The notes under the pieces: generated by a model
What the model saw: the letters and a program-made list of their open reading frames with translations, nothing else
Told to the model about the DNA's origin: nothing
Databases searched by the model: none
Source of the DNA: Bacteroidota bacterium
GTDB taxonomy: Bacteria > Bacteroidota > Bacteroidia > NS11-12g > UBA9320
DNA: 64,000 nt
Direction: 5' to 3'
NCBI GenBank assembly: GCA_002746305.1
Contig: NVWV01000006.1
Location: forward strand, 1-64,000
Part shown: positions 55,961 to 63,585 of the stretch, in pieces
Layout of the letters: every line of letters starts with the position of its first letter
Position numbering within the stretch: the first letter of the stretch is position 1
Program-made: the position numbers and the translations under genes

Positions 55961-57307
55961 TTAACTTTCTTCTTCCATTAATTCTAAACCTTCAGAAACC
56001 ACTTGTTGTACATTTATTTTAGACGTACATACGAACTCACAAAGAGCAAAATCTTCCTCTAATATCTCGTAAATACCTAAATTTTCCATTAACTCTAAAT
56101 CCTGAGCCATGATAGACTTTATTAATTGCTGAGGCATAATATCCATAGGCATTACTTTCTCATACTCACCAGTTACTACATAAGCTCTTGGTTCACCATG
56201 TGGATTGGTATTTGCCTTAAAAGTTTTCTTAAGAAACTTCGATATCGGCAAGGAAGAACTAATTGTCGGTCTTGCATATGATGGAAACAACCACCCTAAC
56301 AGCTCATAATGATCTCCTTCTGGTATTACCGTTATTTGATTATCGAAGAACCCCAGATATCCATCTTGTTCTATTTTAGTTCCTGTCAATACATTTCCAC
56401 TGATCACACGAACGTTCTCAGATGATAGATTATCCTTTATCACATTTGAAACGTTTGAGCCTAAGCGAGAAGTATAATAAGCTGGCTTAGAAACCTCAGA
56501 CCCTGCAACTACAATGTTTTGAACAAAATCAACTGTTCCTGTTTCGAAAAATTTCCCAATAAAGGCTACATGTTGAGGCTTTATAGTCCAAACAACATCT
56601 CCTTTATTGATAGGATCAATTTTATTTATTTGAACTCCAACTAATCCACTAGGATGTGGACCACTAAAATGATTAACCTCTACTCCTGAGATATTCTGAT
56701 ATATTGAATTATCTCTATCAGAATGCAGATTTAAATGCACATCACCTTCAGTCAGCTTATTAAGAATATTGAACCCAGCTTGAAGATTAGCCTCTTCACC
56801 TTTCAATGAAACCGAAAGGTCCGCTGCCAATGGAGCTGAATCAAACCCAGAAATATGAATTGCTTTGGGAGAAATATTTGTATCTGCTATTACACCAAAA
56901 GGTCTTTGAATAATAAATGGCCATAATCCTGCTCGAAGCATAAGATTACTAACTTCTTCCTTAGACTTAGAAGAATAACCGCTTGTATCAAATGATTTGA
57001 AGTCAATACTTGAGTCTGCAGTAACTCTAATTTCCAATATTGCTCTTCTATCACCACGAACAATTTCTGCTACTTCTCCACTTACTGGAGACACAAAACA
57101 AATGCTGTCATTCTTTTTGTCTGTAAAAAGACAATCTCCTGCTTTTACTTTGTCACCTTGCTTTACCTGCATTTTTGGCAACACACCTTTGAAATCTTTT
57201 GGTTTGATCGCAAAGGTCTCAGAAGCATTAACGCTGTGAATATCTGTAGAAGGGGAACCTTCTAGCGAAATATCCAATCCGCGTTTAATCTTTACATTTT
57301 TACCCAT
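55961..57307 (-). CDS. nqrA: Na+-NQR subunit A
   Basis: 448 residues from the ATG at 57307; an open frame reaches 35 codons further up but passes through the promoter and lacks similarity. The family opening VKIKRGLDISLEGSP, KPKDFKGVLPKMQVKQGDKV, FGVIADTNISPKAIHISGFD and FSGPHPSGLVGVQINKIDPI are seen, and CTSKINVQQVVSEGLELMEE at the end. NqrA is the cytosolic subunit that contacts NqrB near the quinone site. First gene of the operon. Confidence 0.95.
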   Translation of the reverse strand: MGKNVKIKRGLDISLEGSPSTDIHSVNASETFAIKPKDFKGVLPKMQVKQGDKVKAGDCLFTDKKNDSICFVSPVSGEVAEIVRGDRRAILEIRVTADSSIDFKSFDTSGYSSKSKEEVSNLMLRAGLWPFIIQRPFGVIADTNISPKAIHISGFDSAPLAADLSVSLKGEEANLQAGFNILNKLTEGDVHLNLHSDRDNSIYQNISGVEVNHFSGPHPSGLVGVQINKIDPINKGDVVWTIKPQHVAFIGKFFETGTVDFVQNIVVAGSEVSKPAYYTSRLGSNVSNVIKDNLSSENVRVISGNVLTGTKIEQDGYLGFFDNQITVIPEGDHYELLGWLFPSYARPTISSSLPISKFLKKTFKANTNPHGEPRAYVVTGEYEKVMPMDIMPQQLIKSIMAQDLELMENLGIYEILEEDFALCEFVCTSKINVQQVVSEGLELMEEES

Positions 57308-57328
57308 GAAAAATTCTATAATTTGCTG

Positions 57329-57336
57329 CAAATGTA
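57329..57336 (-). promoter_or_regulatory. -7 promoter box of the nqr operon
   Basis: Minus-strand TACATTTG is followed directly by CAGCAAATTATAGAA, identical over 18 bases to the region upstream of the acyl-CoA dehydrogenase gene. The ATG lies 21 bases downstream. Confidence 0.6.
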
Positions 57337-57437
57337 TGATTTTGAGCAAACAATAAACACCCCTCAGTAAGATTTGTTTATATCTAAAACAAGCTACATA
57401 AGAACGTGGCAAACCCCCACAGAATAAAGGGGCATAG

Positions 57438-57464
57438 GCCTATTTTGAACAAATACAAATAGGC
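57438..57464 (-). other. Hairpin after the MFS gene
   Basis: GCCTATTT (57438-57445) and AAATAGGC (57457-57464) pair with an 11-base loop directly after the MFS stop codon. No T-tract follows, so it may be a weak or Rho-assisted end, or only an mRNA-stabilising structure. Confidence 0.35.
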
Positions 57465-57466
57465 TC

Positions 57467-58633
57467 TTAGACCAGCGGAACAATCTTAGTTTTTTTCACT
57501 CCAAAGAAAAGGTAGCCCAATGCCATAAGATTGAGTATAGCTGTAAATACAAAAACGTTCGTAAAATTAGCGAAGATATTGTTGTAAATTTCTGCGGAAA
57601 CAAAAGCACCTAGAGCAATTCCCGCTTCGAGAGCAATAAACAATGTTGCCATTGCTCTTCCAGACCTAACTCCATTGGAGACATCAGCTACCCAGGCAAA
57701 TAATGCTGGAGAATTAATCCCAGAAGCAATTCCACACAATACGGCAGAAATAAAGAACAGCTCTACTTGTCTAAAAGACAATAGAACTGCAGCAAGTACC
57801 CAAAATGACGTTCCAATCTTACAACTATGCACCCGTCCCTTCACATCAGACAACTTACTCGTAAACAACCTCGTAATAACCGTAGAGACTGTCATAACAG
57901 ATATAAATAGCCCCTTATTCATTATCCCAAAACCTTTGGAGTAATCTGGAATAAGAGTGATGATAGTTCCAAAAAGGGTAACCGTCAACAAAATTATAAA
58001 CGCAGGCTCTTTTGCCCTACTGTCCCAAACATCTGACCAACTTAACTTGAAATGTTTCATCTTAAGTTTTTCAGGATTGGGCAAAGTTTCTTTCATTCTA
58101 AAAACAATAACAACTGATAAGAAGGCCAATATTCCAGACAACCAAAACACGTTGGTTAAACCGATACTTGCAGTTAGTAAACTACTTACAGCATTCCCAC
58201 CCATCAGTCCAATATTGTTCATAATCCCTAAAAGCCCCATGGCCTCACCTCTTCTATCAGAAGGTATTATATCAGCCAGATACGCAATTGTACCTGTTGG
58301 CATAAAACCAGTACTCATACCATGAAAAAATCGAAGTACCAAAAACCCAAAAACCAGAGTAAACATGGGATAAAGTACAGACATTACTATACAAACAACT
58401 CCCCCAAATATCATGACAGGTAACCTGCCTATTCTATCTGCAAGCCTTCCACTAATTGGTCGTGATAGTCCCGCAGCTATTGTAAACAATCCTATTGTCC
58501 ACCCTTTATAGTCTTCACCACCTAGAGACGTAATATAGTCTGGCAGTTCTGGTATTATGATTGTAAAACTGAAAAAGAACAGCAACGTGCTCAAACAGAG
58601 TAGCCAAAATTGTATAGAATATCTTTTAAACAT
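57467..58633 (-). CDS. MFS transporter (DHA1-like)
   Basis: 388 residues from the ATG at 58633. A TTG 15 codons earlier lies inside the terminator of the upstream gene and is rejected. Twelve membrane helices are visible. The loop 2-3 signature GRLADRIGRLPVMIFGG and the second-half repeat SKLSDVKGRVHSCKIG mark the major facilitator fold, and the layout resembles drug:proton antiporters or sugar efflux proteins. Substrate cannot be predicted. It is transcribed separately from the nqr operon, which has its own promoter 160 bases downstream. Confidence 0.87.
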   Translation of the reverse strand: MFKRYSIQFWLLCLSTLLFFFSFTIIIPELPDYITSLGGEDYKGWTIGLFTIAAGLSRPISGRLADRIGRLPVMIFGGVVCIVMSVLYPMFTLVFGFLVLRFFHGMSTGFMPTGTIAYLADIIPSDRRGEAMGLLGIMNNIGLMGGNAVSSLLTASIGLTNVFWLSGILAFLSVVIVFRMKETLPNPEKLKMKHFKLSWSDVWDSRAKEPAFIILLTVTLFGTIITLIPDYSKGFGIMNKGLFISVMTVSTVITRLFTSKLSDVKGRVHSCKIGTSFWVLAAVLLSFRQVELFFISAVLCGIASGINSPALFAWVADVSNGVRSGRAMATLFIALEAGIALGAFVSAEIYNNIFANFTNVFVFTAILNLMALGYLFFGVKKTKIVPLV

Positions 58634-58640
58634 TTGTATC

Positions 58641-58673
58641 AAAAAAAAGGAGCTCGCTGCTGCGAACTCCTTT
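58641..58673 (-). terminator. Intrinsic terminator of the AT-hook-like gene
   Basis: Arms 58646-58657 and 58662-58673 form a 12-bp stem (one G-U) around a 4-base loop, followed on the minus strand by eight T. It ends only 8 bases before the MFS start codon at 58633. Confidence 0.9.
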
Positions 58674-58705
58674 ATCAATTTATAGTATTTTAGAATAGTG
58701 GTTCA

Positions 58706-58984
58706 CTATTTTCTACTCTTGACAAAATCGTCGATTTCAGGTACTTTATCATAGCTCTTTCCGTTCCAAAATCCCAGAAATTCAACTTTCTGAGGGGACC
58801 TTGCTATAAGTTGCTTAATCTCGGGGATCGTGTCCTTACTTATCAAAACATTTGTATTTTGATAGTTCATAGAGTTACTCACTTTTACAGTCACGTAATA
58901 TGCTGGCCTTTTAACTACCGGTTTGGTAGGTGGCCTGCCCATTTTCTTTTTTTCTTCTGGTTTTTCTTTTTTCTTTCTTCCCAT
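58706..58984 (-). CDS. Small basic protein with AT-hook-like motif, unknown
   Basis: 92 residues. The first 25 are almost all lysine, glutamate, proline and arginine and contain KKKMGRPPTKPVVKR, whose GRP core in basic surroundings is an AT-hook pattern for the minor groove of A/T-rich DNA. The rest (YYVTVKVSNSMNYQNTNVLI, EIKQLIARSPQKVEFLGFWN) looks like a small alpha/beta domain that I do not recognise. ATG start. A very good promoter upstream and a strong terminator downstream make it a stand-alone gene. DNA binding is inferred from the motif only. Confidence 0.75.
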   Translation of the reverse strand: MGRKKKEKPEEKKKMGRPPTKPVVKRPAYYVTVKVSNSMNYQNTNVLISKDTIPEIKQLIARSPQKVEFLGFWNGKSYDKVPEIDDFVKSRK

Positions 58985-59012
58985 TTCTATTACTCTCGAA
59001 TTGAAAACGATG

Positions 59013-59042
59013 CAAACATATCAAAGTTTGCTAAAAATCAAA
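59013..59042 (-). promoter_or_regulatory. Consensus promoter of the AT-hook-like gene
   Basis: Minus-strand TTTG (59042-59039), 18-base spacer, TATGTTTG (59020-59013): a full match to TTTG-N18/19-TAnnTTTG. The ATG lies 28 bases downstream. Confidence 0.75.
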
Positions 59043-59075
59043 TTAATCTATCTAAAAAGAAATACTATACTTCTA

Positions 59076-59540
59076 TCAATCATTGTGATACTTCTCTCCA
59101 TTCAGTATGGTAAACGCCCTATATAGTTGCTCGAGAAAAATAGTTCTCACTAAATGATGGGGAAAAGTTAACCTAGATAAACTCCATAAATCGTTTGCCC
59201 TAGCTCTGATAACATCAGAAAAACCAAAAGCACCTCCAATAATAAATGTAAGATTAGCTCGGTGGACAAGATTCTCATTCAGCTTCTTTGCAAACTTCCT
59301 GCTTGAATACTCTTCGCCCTTCTCATCCATAAGTATAACATAATCCATTTGTCCTATATGTTTTTGCAACTGCTCTTCCTCCATGCGTAAACATTCTTCA
59401 CGTAAAATTGACTTTTTAGAAGATGGGATTACAACATATTGCAGTTTACAATATTTATTCAATCTCTTTAGATACTCATCCTCACTCTGCCTATAGAACT
59501 TCTCTTTTGTATTTCCAACAACAATAAACTTTATAGCCAT
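59076..59540 (-). CDS. rlmH: 23S rRNA (pseudouridine1915-N3)-methyltransferase RlmH
   Basis: 154 residues of the SPOUT trefoil-knot class. Family blocks are KFIVVGNTKEKFYRQSEDEY, VILMDEKGEEYSSRKFAKKL, LTFIIGGAFGFSDVIRARAN (SAM-binding knot) and the end LSRLTFPHHLVRTIFLEQLY with RAFTILNGEKYH. It methylates pseudouridine 1915 in helix 69. The ATG overlaps the stop of the RNase G gene by one base (TAATG). Confidence 0.97.
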   Translation of the reverse strand: MAIKFIVVGNTKEKFYRQSEDEYLKRLNKYCKLQYVVIPSSKKSILREECLRMEEEQLQKHIGQMDYVILMDEKGEEYSSRKFAKKLNENLVHRANLTFIIGGAFGFSDVIRARANDLWSLSRLTFPHHLVRTIFLEQLYRAFTILNGEKYHND

Positions 59541-61102
59541 TACGGCTTATCAATATTTATTGGTTCCTCAAGAGCATCAAAGAAGGAATAGTCTAGCATC
59601 CCGTACTTGACATCTGGTTTCACCTTAATCCACTTTTTGTACCTGCTAAACCACCTCATTCTCAGAGAAGGTAACCCACCTGTCATATACGCAGCTAAAT
59701 ATGGGTTGGTAATTATAGAAAGCTTCTTATGCTTCGCCGTAGTTAACAGATAATCCAGATGACGTTCAATATCATCTATTATCATAACACTAGAGGTTAC
59801 AGATCCCGTACCATTACACGTTGGACATGACTCCGCAGTCTTAATTGACATTTCTGGACGAACTCTCTGCCTAGTAATTTGAATCAAGCCAAACTTACTC
59901 ATAGGTAATATCGTATGCTTAGCTTTATCGTCTTCCATTGCATCCCTCAAAGTGTTGAAGAGTTGCTTTTTGAAATTAGGTGTGCGTAAGTCGATAAAGT
60001 CTATGACAATAATCCCTCCCATGTCTCTTAATCTCAGCTGTCGAGCAATTTCTTTTGCAGCATCAAGATTTGCAGCAAGTGCATTTTCTTCCTGATTAGA
60101 AGATTTCGCTTGCTTGCTTCCACTATTTACATCAATAGAATGTAGGGCTTCAGTATGTTCAATTATTAAATAAGCCCCTCCTTGACAAGACACAGTCTTA
60201 CCAAAGGACGCCTGAATCTGCTTATCTACCCCAAACTGGCTAAAAATATTTTCTTTACCTAAATAAAGCTTTAGAATTTTAGGCAATTGTTTATCAATTG
60301 TGTTTAGGTGAGATTTCATCTCCTCATGCAGAATCTTTTGATTTACTGTAATTGAAGAAAACTCATAGCTTAATAAATCTCTAAGAATCGCAAAACTCTT
60401 TTGAGCTTCACCCAAAACCTTATCTCTGGTTTGAGCAACAGGAAGCTTTGTAAAGATACTCTCCCATTTATGCTGGAGCTCAAGAATATCCTGATGCAAA
60501 TCCTGACCGCCTTTTTGCTCAGCTGCAGTTCGGCATATTAAACCCAGTTTTGGTGTTTTCAGGCTATTACCCAAATTCCTTAAACGCTTTCGTTCTTCAA
60601 GTGTACTTATCTTTTTAGAAACATTAACTGTATCATAAAAAGGCACAAGTATAAAATATCTCCCTGCTATGGAAATTTCTGTTGTAAGCCTAGGGCCTTT
60701 AGAAGATATTGGCTCTTTTGCTATCTGGACAAGAATCTGTTGATTTCTTTTTAAAACTTGGCTTATTTTACCAGTTTTAACGGTTTCGGGTTCTAGTTCA
60801 AACTGTGACAAATCACCGTCTGTTCTCTTACCATCTAAAGTCTCCTTGGTAATTTTTACCCAAGATTTTATATATGGTCCTAAATCGTGGTAATGTAAAA
60901 AAGCATCCTTCTCATGGCCCACATCTACAAATGCAGCATTGAGCCCCGGCATTATTTTTTTTACTTTACCTAAGTAAATTTCACCAACGAGAAAATTACT
61001 TTTATCGTTTGTTTCCTGGTGTAATTCAACAAGTTTTTTGTCCTTAAGAAGAGCTATTCTTTCTCCTTCTTGCCCTACGTCTATTATCATATCGTAGGCC
61101 AT
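59540..61102 (-). CDS. rng: Ribonuclease G/E family protein
   Basis: 520 residues. An S1 domain near the start (VGEIYLGKVKKIMPGLNAAF, VDVGHEKDAFLHYHDLG) is interrupted by about 40 extra residues before the RNase H-like catalytic part. The metal-binding acidic residues are in GGIIVIDFIDLRTPNFKKQL, and the zinc-link cysteines in SCPTCNGTGSV. The long C-terminal scaffold of RNase E is absent, so RNase G is the better name. It processes rRNA and mRNA in the cytosol. ATG start 15 bases after a tiny basic gene; rlmH is coupled downstream. Confidence 0.95.
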   Translation of the reverse strand: MAYDMIIDVGQEGERIALLKDKKLVELHQETNDKSNFLVGEIYLGKVKKIMPGLNAAFVDVGHEKDAFLHYHDLGPYIKSWVKITKETLDGKRTDGDLSQFELEPETVKTGKISQVLKRNQQILVQIAKEPISSKGPRLTTEISIAGRYFILVPFYDTVNVSKKISTLEERKRLRNLGNSLKTPKLGLICRTAAEQKGGQDLHQDILELQHKWESIFTKLPVAQTRDKVLGEAQKSFAILRDLLSYEFSSITVNQKILHEEMKSHLNTIDKQLPKILKLYLGKENIFSQFGVDKQIQASFGKTVSCQGGAYLIIEHTEALHSIDVNSGSKQAKSSNQEENALAANLDAAKEIARQLRLRDMGGIIVIDFIDLRTPNFKKQLFNTLRDAMEDDKAKHTILPMSKFGLIQITRQRVRPEMSIKTAESCPTCNGTGSVTSSVMIIDDIERHLDYLLTTAKHKKLSIITNPYLAAYMTGGLPSLRMRWFSRYKKWIKVKPDVKYGMLDYSFFDALEEPINIDKP

Positions 61103-61117
61103 GATTCTTAAGAATTA

Positions 61118-61210
61118 TTATTTCTTTTTCTTATGTCTGTTTTTTCTCAAACGCTTTTTACGTTTATGAGTAGCAATCTTATGTCTCTTTCTTTTCTTAC
61201 CGCTTGGCAT
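61118..61210 (-). CDS. 30-residue basic ribosomal-type protein (AURKAIP1/COX24-like)
   Basis: An open frame of 30 codons with an ATG at 61210 and TAA at 61118. It reads MPSGKKRKRHKIATHKRKKR and then LRKNRHKKKK, so about two thirds of residues are lysine, arginine or histidine. The pattern of a KRKR..H.....KRKKRLRK core is that of the AURKAIP1/COX24 (DUF1713) domain, which in mitochondria (mS38) and mycobacteria (bS22) is a small-subunit ribosomal protein; I recall near-identical short proteins in other Bacteroidota. It lies between the TPR lipoprotein and rng on the same strand, 23 and 15 bases apart. Role on the ribosome is inferred. Confidence 0.8.
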   Translation of the reverse strand: MPSGKKRKRHKIATHKRKKRLRKNRHKKKK

Positions 61211-61233
61211 AATTGTGAATATTTTAAATGTTT

Positions 61234-61707
61234 TTATTTTCCTAACTTAGTTTGAAGATCCTCAAGTATATTTTTATACTCCTGATTTTCGGGCTGCAAA
61301 AGTATTAATTTTTCAAATCTTTTCTCAGCTTTTTCTAATTGTCCTGATTCTATGGAAAATAAACCCAAATGATAGATCGCTTTTACATTGTTAGTATCCT
61401 GACGACTAACGGCTAAAAGCTTCATTATCCCTTCATTCATTACCAAAGACATATCGTTTGACTCTTTTCCTTTGGCAATATTTTTTAACGCCTTCTCCAC
61501 CACAGCATCTAAATCTGTGTCTGCAGAAAGAGTTGCATCCTGAACTTTTATAGGTTTTTCTTCCGAAATTGAGCGTTCGTCGATATGATCATGTTCATCC
61601 GTTGCCGGCTTAGATGCAGAATTGCACCCCATTTGTGTAAGGCCAATCGTTAATATTACTCCTACTGCCAATAAAGCAGTATTAATATTGGAGTTCTTAT
61701 TCTTCAA
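61234..61707 (-). CDS. Tetratricopeptide-repeat lipoprotein
   Basis: 157 residues from a TTG start. A lipoprotein signal (ALLAVGVILTIGLTQMGC) is followed by an acidic linker with histidines (DEHDHIDER) and, from about residue 85, TPR helices (VKAIYHLGLFSIESGQLEKA, EKRFEKLILLQPENQEYKNI). It is predicted to sit in the periplasm, anchored to a membrane. Partner unknown. It lies 14 bases after HU, and this HU-TPR-rng order recurs in related genomes as far as I recall. Confidence 0.8.
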   Translation of the reverse strand: MKNKNSNINTALLAVGVILTIGLTQMGCNSASKPATDEHDHIDERSISEEKPIKVQDATLSADTDLDAVVEKALKNIAKGKESNDMSLVMNEGIMKLLAVSRQDTNNVKAIYHLGLFSIESGQLEKAEKRFEKLILLQPENQEYKNILEDLQTKLGK

Positions 61708-61721
61708 AATACTTATTTAAA

Positions 61722-62000
61722 TTATCCTTTTTTTACCTTCTCTACAAAAGTTTTAGCAGGCTTAAACTTTGGAATGTTGTGAGCAGGTATGGTAATTTGG
61801 GTATTTTTGGAAATATTTCTAGCTATTTTTTGAGCTCTTCTTTGAACAATAAAGCTGCCAAAACCTCGGAAATAAACATTATCTCCCTTCATAAGAGATC
61901 CTTTCACCACCTTAAAGAAACTCTCAACAGTTTCCTGAACAACTGCCTTCTCAACGCCTGTGCGTTCTGAGATTTCATTAACTACTTCTGCTTTAGTCAT
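61722..62000 (-). CDS. HU/IHF-family DNA-binding protein
   Basis: 92 residues with the HU fold: helix pair TKAEVVNEISERTGVEKAVV, the saddle GDNVYFRGFGSFIVQRRAQK, and arm residues RNISKNTQITIPAHNIPKFK with the DNA-intercalating proline. It bends DNA and helps compact the nucleoid. ATG start; a TACATTTG box lies 28 bases upstream. Divergent from mutY with an 83-base gap. Confidence 0.95.
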   Translation of the reverse strand: MTKAEVVNEISERTGVEKAVVQETVESFFKVVKGSLMKGDNVYFRGFGSFIVQRRAQKIARNISKNTQITIPAHNIPKFKPAKTFVEKVKKG

Positions 62001-62027
62001 TTGTATTCTGGTTTTTTAGTTAGTCAA

Positions 62028-62035
62028 CAAATGTA
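62028..62035 (-). promoter_or_regulatory. -7 promoter box of the HU operon
   Basis: Minus-strand TACATTTG in the HU/mutY divergent gap, 28 bases before the HU ATG. The -33 match is poor. Confidence 0.45.
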
Positions 62036-62083
62036 TATTATTTTTGTTATAATATGTAGGTACAGCCTTTTTTTGAAGAAATT

Positions 62084-63115
62084 TTGGAAATAAGCAACAC
62101 ACTCATAGTCTGGTACGAAAAGAATAAACGGGATTTACCCTGGCGAAATTGCAATGACCCCTATAAAATATGGCTGTCAGAAATTATTTTGCAACAAACC
62201 CGGGTTCAACAAGGTCTTCCATATTATTTAAAATTTGTGGAACAGTACCCTACTATTTTAGATCTTGCCAACGCTGATGAACAAGAAATTCTGACCATGT
62301 GGCAGGGATTGGGGTATTACTCTCGAGCAAGAAATATGCACGCTACAGCTAGGTATATTTCCTTTGAATTGAATGGTTATTTCCCAACTAAATATAGTGA
62401 TATACGAGCATTAAAGGGCGTAGGAGACTATACTGCTGCTGCAATTTCAAGCTTTGCTTATGGCAGCCCTTATCCGGTAATTGACGGCAACGTCTATCGT
62501 TTAATTAGTCGACTATTTAATATTAGTCTTCCTGTTAACAAACCATCGGGACAAAAGGAGGTCAAAGCTGCTGTAGAATCTATTTTTGATGGTAATCGAG
62601 CAGCCCAATGGAACCAAGCTATTATGGAATTTGGTTCCTTACATTGTACACCTAAAAAACCAAAGTGTGAAACATGTGTTCTGCAAACCAAGTGCATTAG
62701 TTATTCTAAAAACACGGTGAGTAACCGCCCCGTAAAAGAAGGAAAAATAAAAGTAACTACAGTAAATCACTCTTACTTTGTATTTCGGTATAAAGATCAT
62801 ACCTACATCGAAAAGCGAATACAAGGAATTTGGAAGAACTTATATCAATTTCCTTTAATTGAGGAAAACCTACCCGAAAATGAAGTAATAAGCAAATGCA
62901 AAAATCTATTAACCAGTAACTTAACTACCGAACTAGTAAAAACTTTTGAATCTACACATCTGCTATCGCATAGGAAGATTAAAGCTATTTTTTACACAAT
63001 TAATCTAAATACAAAACCTCTTTTTTTAAAAAGAGATATATTTGAAATTGATTTAGAACAACTAGGCAATTTATATCCAACCAGTGTTCTTATTTTAAAG
63101 TACTTGAACCAATAA
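62084..63115 (+). CDS. mutY: A/G-specific adenine DNA glycosylase
   Basis: 343 residues. Removes adenine mispaired with 8-oxoguanine. Visible are WRNCNDPYKIWLSEIILQQT (catalytic glutamate and helix), the helix-hairpin-helix LKGVGDYTAAAISSFAYG, the catalytic aspartate in VIDGNVYRLISR, and the 4Fe-4S ligands in HCTPKKPKCETCVLQTKC (C-x6-C-x2-C-x5-C). A C-terminal MutT-like domain follows. The start is TTG at 62084. Followed by ssb and gldE, an order I recall as conserved in Flavobacteriales. Confidence 0.96.
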   Translation: MEISNTLIVWYEKNKRDLPWRNCNDPYKIWLSEIILQQTRVQQGLPYYLKFVEQYPTILDLANADEQEILTMWQGLGYYSRARNMHATARYISFELNGYFPTKYSDIRALKGVGDYTAAAISSFAYGSPYPVIDGNVYRLISRLFNISLPVNKPSGQKEVKAAVESIFDGNRAAQWNQAIMEFGSLHCTPKKPKCETCVLQTKCISYSKNTVSNRPVKEGKIKVTTVNHSYFVFRYKDHTYIEKRIQGIWKNLYQFPLIEENLPENEVISKCKNLLTSNLTTELVKTFESTHLLSHRKIKAIFYTINLNTKPLFLKRDIFEIDLEQLGNLYPTSVLILKYLNQ

Positions 63116-63123
63116 AAAAAGAG

Positions 63124-63570
63124 ATGATAAACAAGGTTATTCTAGTAGGAAATTTAGGTAAAGATCCTGAAGTAAAATACTTAGATGCAAATAAAGTAGT
63201 TGCAAAATTAACATTAGCTACCAGTGAAAGATATACGGATAGAAACGGCAATAAGGTAGAGAATACAGAATGGCACAATCTTGAAATGTGGGATGGTTTA
63301 GCCAAAGTTGCAGAGAAGTATCTGACTAAAGGCTCTATGATTTACGTAGAAGGAAAACTAAAAACCGAGGAGTGGGAAAAGGATGGAATAAAAAGATACT
63401 CTACAAAAATAAGAGTAACCAATATGAATATGCTTGGAAAGGCAAGTGGAAACACTAATAGTGCTCCAGCAACTCCCCCTACCGCTGAACCAGCTAAAAA
63501 AGTAGAACAACATAATGAAGCCGTAATTGACAGCATTGTCGGTGAGGGTGATGATGATCTGCCATTTTAA
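63124..63570 (+). CDS. ssb: Single-stranded DNA-binding protein
   Basis: 148 residues. An OB fold (INKVILVGNLGKDPEVKYLD, TEWHNLEMWDGLAKVAEKYL, GSMIYVEGKLKTEEWEKDGI) is followed by a proline/threonine-rich linker and the acidic tip DDDLPF that recruits repair and replication partners. ATG start 8 bases after mutY. Confidence 0.97.
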   Translation: MINKVILVGNLGKDPEVKYLDANKVVAKLTLATSERYTDRNGNKVENTEWHNLEMWDGLAKVAEKYLTKGSMIYVEGKLKTEEWEKDGIKRYSTKIRVTNMNMLGKASGNTNSAPATPPTAEPAKKVEQHNEAVIDSIVGEGDDDLPF

Positions 63571-63585
63571 TCTATTAATACGACA

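Noticed and set aside
57308..57412. Upstream extension of the nqrA frame by 35 codons
   Set aside because: It crosses the TACATTTG promoter box and has no similarity to NqrA; the ATG at 57307 gives the family N-terminus.
58634..58678. TTG start giving the MFS transporter 15 extra residues
   Set aside because: The extension is translated through an intrinsic terminator hairpin; the ATG at 58633 places the first helix normally.
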